DNA from: an uncultured Lentisphaerota bacterium
GTDB lineage: Bacteria; Verrucomicrobiota; Kiritimatiellia; CAIQIC01
Direction: 5' to 3'
DNA length: 61,522 nt
Assembly: GCA_903912445.1 (NCBI GenBank)
Contig: CAIWHP010000197.1
Coordinates: 1-61,522, forward strand
Part shown: piece after piece, positions 1 through 10,623 of the stretch
Position numbering within the stretch: position 1 is the first letter of the stretch
How the letters are laid out: every line of letters starts with the position of its first letter
Made by a program: the position numbers and the translations under genes
The notes under the pieces: generated by a model
Told to the model about the DNA's origin: nothing
Databases searched by the model: none
Seen by the model: the letters and a program-made list of their open reading frames with translations, nothing else

Positions 1-3000
1 CTTGTACTTCTGACTACTCTCTAGGCGATCCATTGCTGCGGCAGCGTCACACGTATTATGGATGCCGATATGGACTTTGCCGGCGACCAGCCCTCGACGG
101 ATAGTCAAACCAATGTTCGAGACTAAGGGCGTGACGCCTGGTGTCTTAGCCGCAAGAACGCTCCAATTATGGATACGGTTAAGTAACTCCCCAAAAGGTG
201 CCATCAAAATTAAATCTATAAGATCGTCCCGAGGTGTAAGTACGCGCAAGGTGACCCCTGCGTTCTTAGCCTCCTCAAGCAACGCATCTACGAGGCGCTG
301 AGCACTAAAGTGAAGCGTGTCCGCCAACTCCTCGCAATAGCTGTAGTTAAGATCTGATATTCGATAGATAAACTCGAAATTATCGGGCATGGTCGAGTGA
401 TCGTCACGGAGCCTGCTGAGTATTTTGCGGAGTTTGGGGAGCGCTTCCTCCGCTTTAGGAAGGGACGTCCTCGAGCATAAATATTCCCATGTGCTCACAA
501 CAACATGCAAGGATGTCTGTAACATTGCCCCGAGCCATGGTGCTGTTCTTCCATCGGCGACACGCCTCGCATACACATCCGTCAGTCTTGGCAGGAGAAG
601 ATGACCAGATTCAATGCGCTCGCTTGGATGCCTTCCTCGAAATAATTGCTCGGCAAGGCTCCTCAGTGCATCCCCGCATGATGACCATTTCCGATTAACA
701 GATCGCATCTGGGTTAACAACTCCGAAAAGTGTGGATATGTTGTGGCGAGGCTCGTCCCGTACTCCAACCACGACATTGACACTTCATCATCATCGCGTA
801 TCGGTTCTATAACCCGGACCGCAGAACCAGGTAGTACCACTGTTGCGCCTTCTAGGTACAAAGACATGCCGCTCAGAAAGCCATATACAGTCGGTTCGAG
901 GTCGAACTTCGCCCGGTCGGAGACCAGACTTTCCAACTTTTCGGCCAGCGTCAGCATGATCCACCCGAAAGCACGCTGCGCTAGCGGATCATTTGGATGA
1001 CAAGAAAGACCTACAAGTAGTCGCTGTGCCCCCTCTGTGACTGCTGACGCTTCGGCCTTCAAGCACGATAGAAGTTGGTCGCCAGCTGCCATAGCTCTAA
1101 CTCGAGAAAGGTTGTCACAACACCAGTCATACACCGTCATGCGATAGCAATGGCGTGCATTAAAGTCGCCAGAGGGAACTTTACCTTGCACTTCTTCTTC
1201 GACCAATACGCAACACTCATCGAGGACGTTTCCGACCGGAAACGATCTATACATTAACTGTGTGAAGTGCCATATTTTGACTTCAGCAAAATGGGTTCCT
1301 TCTACAACATCTTCACCCGTTGCAATCGGCAGTGAAGCCATATTACTCACCCGCGTATCGGCGCCGCGGTCCAGATCACCATCAATGGCTACAGGCTCAA
1401 GCTCCTCCAGCCACCTTGCCAACATTTTCAACTCCAACGGCAAGTTGCTACGCTGTCGAATGGCATTCAAGACAGCAACTCTCTTGCATTGGGGACATGA
1501 TGAAGAGTCAGTTGTAGGCATACCTGGTAAGTGACGGTACTGAGCCATAGCCAACGGTATAGCATATCTCCCAAACGCTCTCTGGTTTGCCCAGTGCGAG
1601 AGCCGAGTATCGGAAAGTTCGTTAAACACCGCGTAGGCTTTAACCCACTCGAGTGTCGAGCACGCACCTGCTGTGTCGTCGCCGAAGATGCGAATCAAGG
1701 TGCGATCGATGTCAGCAAGGATAGTCTCAACAGTGCGGGCAGATATCGTAGCATCGTCAAGAATAAGGAGTCGAATGCCAAAGCCTTTCGCGCGGCCACC
1801 CTTTGCATGGGCTAGCCTTAATTGCTCCTCAAACTGGACAGGGAGCTGATAAGATGGGCCACTGCCCAAGAATAGCGTTGCATCAAGCAACATACTTGGT
1901 TGCCTCCGCCCCCTAGCCGCCAAAACACCGAAAATCTTTCTCCAAAGATAGTGGACCTGGCTATGCAAGGGCATTAGGACCAGAGTGATATCCCCAGCTA
2001 GCTCGCGTTTATTATCTGTTACCGATCCTATGCCGGAATTCTGTTGCATTTCATTCATGCCTAGACAGATGTCGGCAATCCTTGCGGCTACATCATCACC
2101 TAATTTAGACATGAAGAAGGAACGAACATCAATCGCCAGCGCGTAGTGTCGTATTCCGTACGTGAAGTGACCAGCCTTCAGGAAGCAACGTTCTGTGGTC
2201 CCAACCCCAGTGACCAAAGAATTCCAGTTTCGTTTCAAAGTCTTGGCTGGTGTCCTAAGCTCCGCGTAAGAAAATGGGCGGAGGGACCGTGGCTCAACCC
2301 AATACCGAAATTCTTCTGGTACCATGCCTAATATCGGCCCATGTCTCGGCTGCAAGGCGAAGAGAATCGAATGTGCGGCAGGAAGGCCGCTGGCATCACT
2401 CCAGAGAACATCCCACTCATCATCGGGAGGAATCATGCACCATTCTGGCCGTAGTTCGTGAGAATCGATGATCTGAGGATATATGGTCAGGGCGTCGTTA
2501 AGCCGCTTCTGATCAACAAAGCGCACAAAGGAAAGCACGCACAAGACAGTCGCAGAGTTTGTTAGAAGTCTTGATAAGATAGAACGTGTTACGCCGCCAT
2601 CGTCAAGGACATCTTGGACCACTACTACGTTCGCGTGTTGCCCAACCTTTGGCAGTGGTCGCTCAAGTTCCTGAAGCATTTGATGCCCCAAGTCTAATAC
2701 ATACGGCCTTTTCTCTGTGGGCCACCATCGGTGAAGTGCTGTTGCAAGCATCAACGCTGGGGAGGTGGTGATCACCAGCATGTCAACATCCTCTATCGTT
2801 AAGGAGTTACGCAGAAGGAACCCGGATAGTCGCCGGATAAGCCGCTGAGCAATTTCGTCCAGTTCCCTTTCCCTGGCGAAGATACGGCCGCACTCGAGAA
2901 ACTCAGCTACCCATTCCTTCGGCCGCCACGGAAGCTTGAACACATCTTCGTCTGAGTCTCTATTGCTGTGACGGATATCATCCGGCATTTCGGAATACCT

Positions 3001-4956
3001 GGCAGGACAGCCCCGCCATGCCAGACTACGGAGCGCTACTGTCTCAAAATGCCGGGTTACAACCCGACGTGCCTCCGTTTTCAGAGAGTCAGCCGTCCAG
3101 ATACATTGCCATTTCTCCGTCGGCTCTCCAGCTGCTGAACGGGCTCTTTGAATGATCGGATTATCTTCCCCAAGCATTCCGTTCAAGACCGCAAGCTTCG
3201 CGCCAGGATTCTCCTTTAACATTTCGTCGATACTTTTGGGTGCCCCACAGAGTGATAGAAGCAAGTTCTCGTAAATATCGCGATCTACACCCAGAAGGCC
3301 GATTATGCCTCGCCACTCAGCTCGACGTGGCATGGCGAGAACAATGGACTTAAGGTCCACAACAACACCAAGCTGTGGAACTTGGACGCCCCCATCCCGC
3401 CGCAGTATGCCGATATCGCCCATCCTTTCGTGCTCTCTCACCTCATTGATCAGAACCGGATCTACCTCAACAGCCAAGACTGGGCGGGACTCGGTCAAGA
3501 GTTGGATGTTCACGAAGAACACCTTGAATTGCAGCCACGTCCAGTCATCAATACCGGAGAAGTCAAATACGAACGGCTCACGTCGAGGACGTGGTGTCAG
3601 GGTCTCATATGCATTTACTAATCGTTCGCAGTCTGCTGCGAAAGCCTTATAGTCCTCCACGGAAACACAGGGCGTTATTTTGGTTAACGCCTCACTTACA
3701 GGAATTAATAGCCCTTTGGGATGTCGCGGCTCAATTGAGAAGCCTGCGGGAAGGGTCATTTGCAAGATATCTCGGCAGTCTTCTATCGGAAAAGCTCTTA
3801 ACGGTAGTACCAGTTGAATATGTGTCCCAGGTATGACTTGGTCACCCTCTCTACTATCTGAGGGGAACACTCCACGCTCGGGGTCATGCGTGATACGGCC
3901 AGGGCGCGAGCAATCATAGTCAGCCTGCAGATTTTCCGTCCGCAATCGGAGTATCCCATGGTATTTGGTCGTCAAGTCCAACAATCGACCCAGCGCATGC
4001 CGACAACTAAGTGGTCGATAAATCTTACTACTCCCACGGTCATGAAACGCAAACGCCATCCGCTCCAGAACGGACCCTTCCCTCTTAAATCGCTCTGTAT
4101 ACGTTGGGCTCAATGTGTTTGCCAACCCTTCGCCACAATCACATATGCAGAGCTCAACCGCCGCCTCCGCACCCTCAGGCCAGATACCGATCCGCTTACA
4201 TGCGAAATTGTCTTTAGTGATTATTCGCCCGATCAAGAACCCTGGAATTTTTGCGTGTTCAACGATGTTCACGGCGAACTCAAAAAAGAAAGTCCTCCAG
4301 AGTTCGTTCGTGGCAAAATAGGGGATCCCATCCATGAAAGCACGGTCGGCCATATTCTGCTTCCAGCCGTGGATGGTTGTTGCGGAAATAAGGGACACAC
4401 AGTCCTCTTCTCCGTCAATACGCGTGATTCCGCTGATAACGGCGTTGGGGCTGCTATACTGGAATGGTTCTCCATACCCAGACCCCAAATAGGGGAATGT
4501 GACTCTTACTTGTCCGACATTGGGGCGTACGATCTCCAAAGCCCCGGCTGTACCCAGCGACTCAACAAAGGCCAGCATTCGTTCCCACAAACGGGCGCGA
4601 GCAAGCATCTTCTCGGTAATATCTCGTGCTCCATGAGGTGGTGCCTGCCTTTTTCTTGCGCGGATTAGTTCATCCTGCTTAACGACATCGTCCACACGAT
4701 TTCCAGTGAAGTCAAAACCTATCTCCCTCAATGTCAAATTGCGGCGAACCTGCCGTTCCAAGAGTGCAACGCAGGAAACTAATTCGAACATTCCAATATA
4801 CCGGACATTAGAAAGATCAAGCCTGACGTTTTCTGCAGCGGGCGCGGTATTTAGCTGTGCAGAGAGGGCTTGTATCCATTGCCAACCTGTGAACCCCCTG
4901 GCAGATTTTGTTTGACCATCCGCTTCCGGATTCAAGTAGTGTAGTCCGCTGGCCAT
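1..4956 (-). CDS. Giant STAS / GHKL ATPase / tandem PRTase protein, BREX-linked (C-terminus outside window)
   Basis: Opens at an ATG (4954-4956) and stays open for 1,652 codons to the window edge, with no stop seen. A purine-rich GAGGAAAG precedes the ATG, which lies 24 bp after the brxC stop, so the two are probably cotranscribed. Visible parts: a STAS-like unit near residue 43 (LDLSNVRYIG); a GHKL/HATPase domain about 220-330 with N-box FEFAVNIVEHA and G1 box CDCGEG; a second STAS-like stretch near 460 (FDFSGIDDW); a type I PRTase PRPP loop near 780 (VVVVQDVLDDGGVTRS); and a second PRTase-like loop near 1065 (LLILDDATISARTVE). A CPQC knuckle lies near 1140. GHKL domains bind ATP and PRTase folds bind PRPP or nucleotides; a sensor/effector role is inference. 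No methylase motif is visible. The coding is less G+C-rich than its neighbour. Reading frame is certain; domain calls rest on motifs only. Confidence 0.8.
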   Translation of the reverse strand, partial: MASGLHYLNPEADGQTKSARGFTGWQWIQALSAQLNTAPAAENVRLDLSNVRYIGMFELVSCVALLERQVRRNLTLREIGFDFTGNRVDDVVKQDELIRARKRQAPPHGARDITEKMLARARLWERMLAFVESLGTAGALEIVRPNVGQVRVTFPYLGSGYGEPFQYSSPNAVISGITRIDGEEDCVSLISATTIHGWKQNMADRAFMDGIPYFATNELWRTFFFEFAVNIVEHAKIPGFLIGRIITKDNFACKRIGIWPEGAEAAVELCICDCGEGLANTLSPTYTERFKREGSVLERMAFAFHDRGSSKIYRPLSCRHALGRLLDLTTKYHGILRLRTENLQADYDCSRPGRITHDPERGVFPSDSREGDQVIPGTHIQLVLPLRAFPIEDCRDILQMTLPAGFSIEPRHPKGLLIPVSEALTKITPCVSVEDYKAFAADCERLVNAYETLTPRPRREPFVFDFSGIDDWTWLQFKVFFVNIQLLTESRPVLAVEVDPVLINEVREHERMGDIGILRRDGGVQVPQLGVVVDLKSIVLAMPRRAEWRGIIGLLGVDRDIYENLLLSLCGAPKSIDEMLKENPGAKLAVLNGMLGEDNPIIQRARSAAGEPTEKWQCIWTADSLKTEARRVVTRHFETVALRSLAWRGCPARYSEMPDDIRHSNRDSDEDVFKLPWRPKEWVAEFLECGRIFARERELDEIAQRLIRRLSGFLLRNSLTIEDVDMLVITTSPALMLATALHRWWPTEKRPYVLDLGHQMLQELERPLPKVGQHANVVVVQDVLDDGGVTRSILSRLLTNSATVLCVLSFVRFVDQKRLNDALTIYPQIIDSHELRPEWCMIPPDDEWDVLWSDASGLPAAHSILFALQPRHGPILGMVPEEFRYWVEPRSLRPFSYAELRTPAKTLKRNWNSLVTGVGTTERCFLKAGHFTYGIRHYALAIDVRSFFMSKLGDDVAARIADICLGMNEMQQNSGIGSVTDNKRELAGDITLVLMPLHSQVHYLWRKIFGVLAARGRRQPSMLLDATLFLGSGPSYQLPVQFEEQLRLAHAKGGRAKGFGIRLLILDDATISARTVETILADIDRTLIRIFGDDTAGACSTLEWVKAYAVFNELSDTRLSHWANQRAFGRYAIPLAMAQYRHLPGMPTTDSSSCPQCKRVAVLNAIRQRSNLPLELKMLARWLEELEPVAIDGDLDRGADTRVSNMASLPIATGEDVVEGTHFAEVKIWHFTQLMYRSFPVGNVLDECCVLVEEEVQGKVPSGDFNARHCYRMTVYDWCCDNLSRVRAMAAGDQLLSCLKAEASAVTEGAQRLLVGLSCHPNDPLAQRAFGWIMLTLAEKLESLVSDRAKFDLEPTVYGFLSGMSLYLEGATVVLPGSAVRVIEPIRDDDEVSMSWLEYGTSLATTYPHFSELLTQMRSVNRKWSSCGDALRSLAEQLFRGRHPSERIESGHLLLPRLTDVYARRVADGRTAPWLGAMLQTSLHVVVSTWEYLCSRTSLPKAEEALPKLRKILSRLRDDHSTMPDNFEFIYRISDLNYSYCEELADTLHFSAQRLVDALLEEAKNAGVTLRVLTPRDDLIDLILMAPFGELLNRIHNWSVLAAKTPGVTPLVSNIGLTIRRGLVAGKVHIGIHNTCDAAAAMDRLESSQKYK

Positions 4957-4980
4957 CTTTGGTTCTTTCCTCGGTTCCCG

Positions 4981-7900
4981 TCAATCTAGCACGATTCGCA
5001 TCTTGCTTGCGTCTTTACCCTTCGAAAGAGTCGCCAGAAACTCCTCGAATCGCTTCTTCAACTCATCCGGCGTGGCCGGCGAGCCACCGCCGGTCAGCGC
5101 AGCCTGTAGATCGGTCAGCTTGACGACAACCTTGACGAGGCCGGAGAGCACTTCCTTCAGAGCTTGAATTAACGCCTGAGTCAGTTCATCGGGTAACTCC
5201 TTCGCGGCCACGAAGTCAGTCACAAGTTTGCGAGACTTGGAGCTCAAGAGATCGAGGCTCTGCCTGATCACCGGGTCACTCAAGTTGGTCAGTAAGATCT
5301 TCGTCCAGTTGTCGAGTAAGTCGCTGAGTTCACCGTCCATGTCCGCCAGTTTCTTGCCCACTGCCTGGGAGAGGTCCTCGTTGATGGGCCGAAAGCCGCA
5401 ATGGGGGCAGACAGGCACAGCGCGCAGGTCGTCCTTGGTCAACTCGAAGCAGCTCCTGAGCGAGGTGGCCAAGCGGTTCTGGAAGTCAGTGACCCGGGTG
5501 GCAGGCATCAGGTCAATGGTCGCCAGTTTTTGCAGCTTGCCCAGCCGTACATCTTTAAGCAGATTGGCCTTCTTCTTGTCGTCATTCACACCGAGCCGGC
5601 ACTTTTTGTGCAATTCGAGATATACCTGCAGGAAACCGTCCTGCAAACCGCTCATCGTCTGGGAGGCACGTTGGCGGAAGCCGGTTGCGTTTCGCTTGGC
5701 CGGCTTCGCCATCTCATCCAGCATTTCTGTCCGGCGGTTCTTCATGCCCTCGACCCACGGGTGAGATTCCGGCATCGCCACTTCGGCGTGGGAAAGGTAG
5801 GTGGCCAGCGGGCTCAACTCGACGACCAAAACTTGCAGGGCTTCGACCTCAGCCAAGGCTATCAGCCCCTTCTCCTGAACCTTGATTCCGGCGATGTCGT
5901 ATCTGAAGTTCTTGAGCTTCCCGGGAGTGGTGTACACTTGGAGCGATTCGAGGAAAGCTTTGGCGCTGCCCAGCAGATCCCGATACTGCGACTGTTCCTG
6001 TTCCGACAAGAGGTTCCGATTCCAGAAGGGCAGTCCATTCTGCAACTGCTGATCCACAAGAACGACCTTCTCGACCCGCTGCTGAACCGCCTTTTGCATA
6101 TCTTTGACGGGCTGGTCATCGCCTTGCGTGACCATCTTGGCCATACCGGGAGGCAAGCCGAGAAGTTCGAACAGCGCCTTCAGCGCGTTTAGGTTCCATT
6201 CCTTCGGGCACTCTATGTGCTTGAACGAAATCAGGTCCGTCAGCGGGGTGGCAGCAAGCTGCTCCAGGTTGCCGGCATCGAACTTCTGACCAGCGATAGC
6301 CAAGACGCACTGTCCAGAATAGATCAGCGCGGCGAGCACGACCACGCACCATTCCGGCTCCAGCCGACAAGTATCCCGGCCCATATACTCCAAACCATAG
6401 GCATCCTGCAGCAGTTCCTTGCGATTCAGAACGTGACCATGCGCCTTACTTTTCAGAAGATCGAGCACGTGTTTCGAGTAGCGGCTGCGCTCTGGGTCGA
6501 GTTTCTCACCGTCGAGCAACTCCAAAGCGTCTAGGACGGCCACGCCCTGTTTCGTCCGAGAGATGCCGGCGATGGTGCGCAGGGCATCTTGGGCTGCCTG
6601 AGCACGATTTTCACCGGTGATTAGCACCGAAAACCGCGGGTAGTCAGGCGACATCTCTTGAAAACTCGGCTCCAAACAAGTCGCCGCGACCAAATTGACC
6701 AAATCTCGAACGTTGGAGCCGGCTGTCGACCTCCCACCTTGGAGCCAGTTGAGCATCTTCTTGCGCTTGCCCTGATAGGTGATCTCGTAGCCGGATGCCA
6801 TGTTCGTCCGAAGCCATCTCACGAGATCACGCAGAAACCCTTCTGCCTTGGACAGGTAGCTGGACTTCGCATGCCCTGCGGACTTCGTGGCCAGATCCGA
6901 TGCCGCCGCGAAAAACAGGAGATGCTTTCGGAATTCCTCGTCCTTGCCGTCGAGCTGGAAGAAAACTTCGTCTGGTTTGCGTTCATCCTTATAGTGGGGC
7001 GCGTCATACGGCTGGATGAAGTAGACGTAGAAATCGCGAGGCGGGACGGCGGTGGAACGTTCGTTGGGGGCACCGAAGAATAGGTATCCTTGGCGGGCTG
7101 CCTTCCGGTCGAGCCACTCAACTTCGTGTTCCCATATCCGGTAACCCGTCACATAGGTCTGGTCAGTACACTCCATGACCTGCTTCAGAGCCTCGTAGTA
7201 GTAGCGATCAAGTTCGGTATCACTCAGCGCGGCGGCCCGTTCCTCAATGATCGCGTCGTAGTCGTCTGTCTTCTTGAGATCGAGATAATACTGGTTGTTG
7301 TCAGGATTCGAGGAGATGAACTGGCCGCTGACGGTCTTGTGGACCTCCCGCAGGACTGTATTCACCATGGTGAGCAGGTCGTCGGATGGTTCGCCGCCCA
7401 TTTCTTCGACGCCCGGCTGGAACAGGCACAGCATGTCGCGCAGTTCGGTCGGCGTCGTGCCCAACTTATTGCTGATATCACCGGTGGTAAGTCGATGGAT
7501 GGATAGAGCATGAATGATCCGAAGCGCCATGTCCTTGTACTGGGGCCGCGTGAAGGACTGGTCGATCTTCCCCTCCAACACCTTACTGCATTCGATAACT
7601 GCCTTGATCTCGGGGACTGATCGAAAGGCAGGATTGGCCCTCAGCTTCTCCCAGTAGCGGTCATAGGCCACCACGCCCGGCTGATCTACTGGCACCGTTG
7701 TGTCCAGCATCCGCTTCATGGCGCCCGATAGTGAACGCAAGACCTCCCGTTTTTCAGCGAAGGTGATCTTCTCGAACATGTCGATGTAGTCGGGATGGAT
7801 CGGGAACATCGCCACGAACTCGCCCATGCGCTCGTTCATTTTCCCGTAAAACTTGGCAAAGGGCGTCAGATACTCTTCGATCTGCGCCCGCTGAGCAGGG

Positions 7901-8721
7901 GTCTTGCGCAAGAGACGCTCGGCTACGACAAAGCGCACGTCACGACTGGCAATCGGCACTTGCTCGAAGCGATCTTTTACCCGGCGCAGACTGTCGGCCA
8001 CGAAACTGAATCGCGGGCTATCGAAAATGGCTTCCTGTACGCCGGCGATGAATCTGAATTTCAGATCCTTACACACCTCGCCCACTTCCCGTAGAAAGTT
8101 CAGGTCGAGGATGAGTTCCTGATCCTTACGTGTCCGCAGATAGTCGAGCAATTCGTCCACGATCAAAAGCAACCCCTGATCCGGGAATTTCTTGTGGAAT
8201 GCTGTCATCATCAGGCCGAAGGCGGGCTTGTTACTGTGCGCTTGGGACGTCGCAGGAAATGTGTAAGAGATGCCATTGGTGGAGAGGAAGTCCTCTAGTT
8301 GGCCGGTAAGGATGTCGCGCAGGGTCATGGTGGTGGAGCCGATCTCCGTGCGGACAACCTTGAAGCGACCGGCGATGGCGTCTACTCCCACGTAACCCTT
8401 CGTGCGGCCAGCCTTGTCCACCTTCAAAGCTTTCGGGTTTGTCACCGCATCGGCAAGCTCGGAGTACTCGGCTAAGCCAGATATCACGGACATTAGATGG
8501 CTTTTGCCGGTGCCATAGTTGCCAACGACCATCAGCGCTTTGGTATCGGTCGGGGCGTCGATTTGGAGATGAGGGAAAACCACGCCCGTAAGTCGTTCGA
8601 CCATCTCCTCAGAGATCACATACGATGAAACCAGCTGCTTCGCCTTGTCCTTTTTGTTCGCATCCTGGAGCTGAATGACATCTTCGATCGGATCGAACTG
8701 GATCAGGTCCCCGTATCTCAT
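4981..8721 (-). CDS. brxC: BREX type 3-like P-loop protein BrxC (DUF6079 family)
   Basis: A 1,246-residue AAA-type ATPase of the BrxC/PglY kind, a size typical for the family. Walker A is GNYGTGKS at residues 67-74 and Walker [13 protein letters not shown] at 184-195. The N-terminus ([18 protein letters not shown]) resembles the DUF6079 proteins of type 3 BREX loci. A CPHCGFRP knuckle sits near the C-terminus. BrxC acts in the cytoplasm in phage exclusion together with other Brx/Pgl proteins; its exact activity is not settled. Its ATG overlaps the brxF stop (ATGA), implying translational coupling, and a giant gene follows after 24 bp. The BREX methylase PglX, phosphatase PglZ, helicase BrxH and BrxA are not seen; they could lie left of the window, so a full BREX system cannot be claimed. 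Confidence 0.78.
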   Translation of the reverse strand: MRYGDLIQFDPIEDVIQLQDANKKDKAKQLVSSYVISEEMVERLTGVVFPHLQIDAPTDTKALMVVGNYGTGKSHLMSVISGLAEYSELADAVTNPKALKVDKAGRTKGYVGVDAIAGRFKVVRTEIGSTTMTLRDILTGQLEDFLSTNGISYTFPATSQAHSNKPAFGLMMTAFHKKFPDQGLLLIVDELLDYLRTRKDQELILDLNFLREVGEVCKDLKFRFIAGVQEAIFDSPRFSFVADSLRRVKDRFEQVPIASRDVRFVVAERLLRKTPAQRAQIEEYLTPFAKFYGKMNERMGEFVAMFPIHPDYIDMFEKITFAEKREVLRSLSGAMKRMLDTTVPVDQPGVVAYDRYWEKLRANPAFRSVPEIKAVIECSKVLEGKIDQSFTRPQYKDMALRIIHALSIHRLTTGDISNKLGTTPTELRDMLCLFQPGVEEMGGEPSDDLLTMVNTVLREVHKTVSGQFISSNPDNNQYYLDLKKTDDYDAIIEERAAALSDTELDRYYYEALKQVMECTDQTYVTGYRIWEHEVEWLDRKAARQGYLFFGAPNERSTAVPPRDFYVYFIQPYDAPHYKDERKPDEVFFQLDGKDEEFRKHLLFFAAASDLATKSAGHAKSSYLSKAEGFLRDLVRWLRTNMASGYEITYQGKRKKMLNWLQGGRSTAGSNVRDLVNLVAATCLEPSFQEMSPDYPRFSVLITGENRAQAAQDALRTIAGISRTKQGVAVLDALELLDGEKLDPERSRYSKHVLDLLKSKAHGHVLNRKELLQDAYGLEYMGRDTCRLEPEWCVVVLAALIYSGQCVLAIAGQKFDAGNLEQLAATPLTDLISFKHIECPKEWNLNALKALFELLGLPPGMAKMVTQGDDQPVKDMQKAVQQRVEKVVLVDQQLQNGLPFWNRNLLSEQEQSQYRDLLGSAKAFLESLQVYTTPGKLKNFRYDIAGIKVQEKGLIALAEVEALQVLVVELSPLATYLSHAEVAMPESHPWVEGMKNRRTEMLDEMAKPAKRNATGFRQRASQTMSGLQDGFLQVYLELHKKCRLGVNDDKKKANLLKDVRLGKLQKLATIDLMPATRVTDFQNRLATSLRSCFELTKDDLRAVPVCPHCGFRPINEDLSQAVGKKLADMDGELSDLLDNWTKILLTNLSDPVIRQSLDLLSSKSRKLVTDFVAAKELPDELTQALIQALKEVLSGLVKVVVKLTDLQAALTGGGSPATPDELKKRFEEFLATLSKGKDASKMRIVLD

Positions 8722-9203
8722 GTCTCGGCTCCTCCGGTGGTCACGAACAGGAAATCAATATCACCCCGCGCATAACGTCGATATTCGGGATGGTCGGGTA
8801 CAGCGTAGGCGATGCCACTCTCGCAGATCGAACCATTCCATGAAGCCACCACGGTTCGATTGCGGCTCAGATCCTTAAGGAGACGTAGAGGGTCCTGCTG
8901 AAGCGAGCGATCAAACAATAGTTCAATATTGTCGAGGATGATGGGGTCTCCGGCTGTGGCGCCTACGATTTCCCCCAGGACCGTGCCGGCACGCAGTGAC
9001 CGCTGTTTCTCGGTCAGGTCCAGCATCCGGTGGGACATTTCCAAGTTTACGTTCACATACGGCGCGCTGGCCTTGCTGGCAAACTGCAACAGGGCCGCAG
9101 TCTTTCCGGAGCCGGCGGGCGCGACCAGCAGGGTGAGCCTGTGATAGAGCTCACGGCTCGCCTCAACCTTATGCGTTAGCTCATCAGGCTGGAGCTTGAG
9201 CAC
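8718..9203 (-). CDS. brxF: Small P-loop ATPase BrxF of BREX type 3
   Basis: A 161-residue P-loop protein, the usual length of BrxF. Walker A is APAGSGKT (28-35); the Walker B-like stretch [11 protein letters not shown] is at 88-98. The start is GTG at 9203, chosen because GGGGAGGT lies six bases upstream; the ATG alternatives inside would remove the P-loop. The stop overlaps the brxC start by four bases (ATGA), an arrangement expected for two subunits made together. BrxF is a marker of type 3 BREX loci, in which it precedes brxC, as here. The call rests on size, motifs and the brxC neighbour; a generic AAA loader is the alternative. Confidence 0.75.
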   Translation of the reverse strand: MLKLQPDELTHKVEASRELYHRLTLLVAPAGSGKTAALLQFASKASAPYVNVNLEMSHRMLDLTEKQRSLRAGTVLGEIVGATAGDPIILDNIELLFDRSLQQDPLRLLKDLSRNRTVVASWNGSICESGIAYAVPDHPEYRRYARGDIDFLFVTTGGAET

Positions 9204-9339
9204 GCCCAGACCTCCCCGTTTGCGCCCGTTTATCTGCTTTTACCATAAGCTCCCACAGCTTGCCGACCTTCTCGCCAAAGCCTCCCAGCACCATGCGAAC
9301 CCTTGGCACGCATTCTAAAAGGCGCACAGTGAATCGCAT
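9184..9339 (-). CDS. Possible 51-residue protein overlapping the brxF start
   Basis: A short frame starting at ATG 9339 and ending inside the first codons of brxF, a 20-base overlap that also covers the brxF ribosome binding site. The product is basic (ends [11 protein letters not shown]) and is not recognised. No Shine-Dalgarno precedes the ATG. It could be a leader peptide coupling translation to brxF, or chance. Confidence 0.2.
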   Translation of the reverse strand: MRFTVRLLECVPRVRMVLGGFGEKVGKLWELMVKADKRAQTGRSGRAQAPA

Positions 9340-9559
9340 TGTCGCTATTTGGGGGCCAGCATCAAGTCTTTTCAAACACGAGCTATGTAGGAGTGGCCTG
9401 TACACGGCCCTTTGGCGGCGCCAGGGCTTCAAGCTGATAGAGGCTGTACAACAGAAGCTCGCGCTAGGGAGTTCGTGGTGCCGTTACGTATAGCCCCTGC
9501 GGTCTGGGTAACGCGAAGGGAACAGACTCCATACGACTCACGCCGCGCGCGGCGGTGTG
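9204..9559. other. Intergenic, upstream region of brxF
   Basis: Apart from the doubtful 51-codon frame at 9184-9339, this 356-base stretch holds no recognisable gene, tRNA or clear promoter. It separates the brxF start from the end of the MFS-like gene on the same strand and must contain the brx promoter unless transcription reads through from the sigma54 operon. A GC-rich palindrome, CGCCGCGCGCGGCG, lies at 9541-9554 just past the MFS-like stop. Confidence 0.5.
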
Positions 9560-10615
9560 TCACCTATTCCGACCTGGGAGTGTCCAAAGCCCGCACAAGG
9601 TGATGGCCGCAGCGCAGATGGCAATCATATAGGGAATCGCACTGGCTCTTTCACCCCATGCCAGACACACCATGGCGGCGAGACCGGCTCCAGTAACATG
9701 GCCTAGGTGCTCCCACAACTCCAAGTCAGGACGGCAGGCCGACTCCTGCGCCAACAGCTTGATGGCATATACGGATCCGCCGCCAAAGCCACCTAGCACC
9801 CAGCAGAGGGATAGGCTCCAGGGAGTTCCAAGGCAGGCGATCATGCCAAGCAAGCACGCTACGACCCAAAGATGGCCAACGATGGCGGCGACATAGGGTT
9901 TCAAACGTAGGACACGCCCTAGCACTTGCTCTCCGCTGATATAAGTGGCCCAGCCAACGCCAAACCAGATCGTCGCATGGATTGGAGCGTTCCATGGGGA
10001 TCCGGCCATGTACACGGCCGGGAAACGGAGGAGGTGAAACAATAGCACATAGCAATAGGCGAAGTAGTGGGTCTGGTGACACAGCATAATCACCCCCCAG
10101 TTGCCGGGCATCCACTGGCGATTCGGGGAGCATAGGGCGGAAAACCGTTGGTACATCGCACCGTAAAGCAGGATGGGCAGAATGCTACCAGACACGATTG
10201 CCAACAATGCCTCGGGGTGAAAAACCCAGCCCAGCAAAATGCCGGCAATGAAGCCGGCCACGCGGACCGTACGTTTAACCGCTAAACCTGGCGCGGGCTC
10301 GGGAACCAGTTCGCCACGGGCGCATTGGATAGCAGCGCTGACCATGGTCAACGCAAGCAACAGCACCCAAGTATGGCCTATTGAACTGATGGCGAGCACA
10401 AACCCAGTACTACCTATTGCCAAGGCGACTCGGCAAGATATGCCCAACGGGTTAACAGCCAAGCATCCCAATTGGTAGGCCGTAGCAGCGGCCAGGCCGA
10501 TTCCCAGTTGGCCATCACGGAACAGATAGGTCGGTACGCCTGTCTCAAGGACACCTGAGGCTAGACTTAGCGCCAAATACTGGAGGAAAGCTGGATGCGT
10601 CAAGGCAGTCTTCAT
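9560..10615 (-). CDS. MFS-like multi-spanning membrane protein
   Basis: About 351 residues with some ten hydrophobic segments separated by short polar loops, in the manner of a major facilitator or related carrier, though shorter than a typical 12-helix MFS protein. The start is ATG at 10615 (MKTALTHPAF), eight bases after the stop of the upstream radical SAM gene; a longer in-frame reading to 10681 would overlap that gene and was not chosen. It is the last gene of the four-gene sigma54 operon. A role in exporting or importing the product or substrate of the two radical SAM enzymes is inference. No substrate-specific motif is recognised. Confidence 0.6.
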   Translation of the reverse strand: MKTALTHPAFLQYLALSLASGVLETGVPTYLFRDGQLGIGLAAATAYQLGCLAVNPLGISCRVALAIGSTGFVLAISSIGHTWVLLLALTMVSAAIQCARGELVPEPAPGLAVKRTVRVAGFIAGILLGWVFHPEALLAIVSGSILPILLYGAMYQRFSALCSPNRQWMPGNWGVIMLCHQTHYFAYCYVLLFHLLRFPAVYMAGSPWNAPIHATIWFGVGWATYISGEQVLGRVLRLKPYVAAIVGHLWVVACLLGMIACLGTPWSLSLCWVLGGFGGGSVYAIKLLAQESACRPDLELWEHLGHVTGAGLAAMVCLAWGERASAIPYMIAICAAAITLCGLWTLPGRNR

Positions 10616-10623
10616 GCTAGGTG

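Noticed and set aside
3886-4668. 260-codon plus-strand frame
   Set aside because: It lies antisense to the continuous giant gene; its product is not recognised and has no ribosome site.
5401-6192. 263-codon plus-strand frame opposite brxC
   Set aside because: Antisense to a recognised BrxC region; composition follows the codon bias of the real strand.
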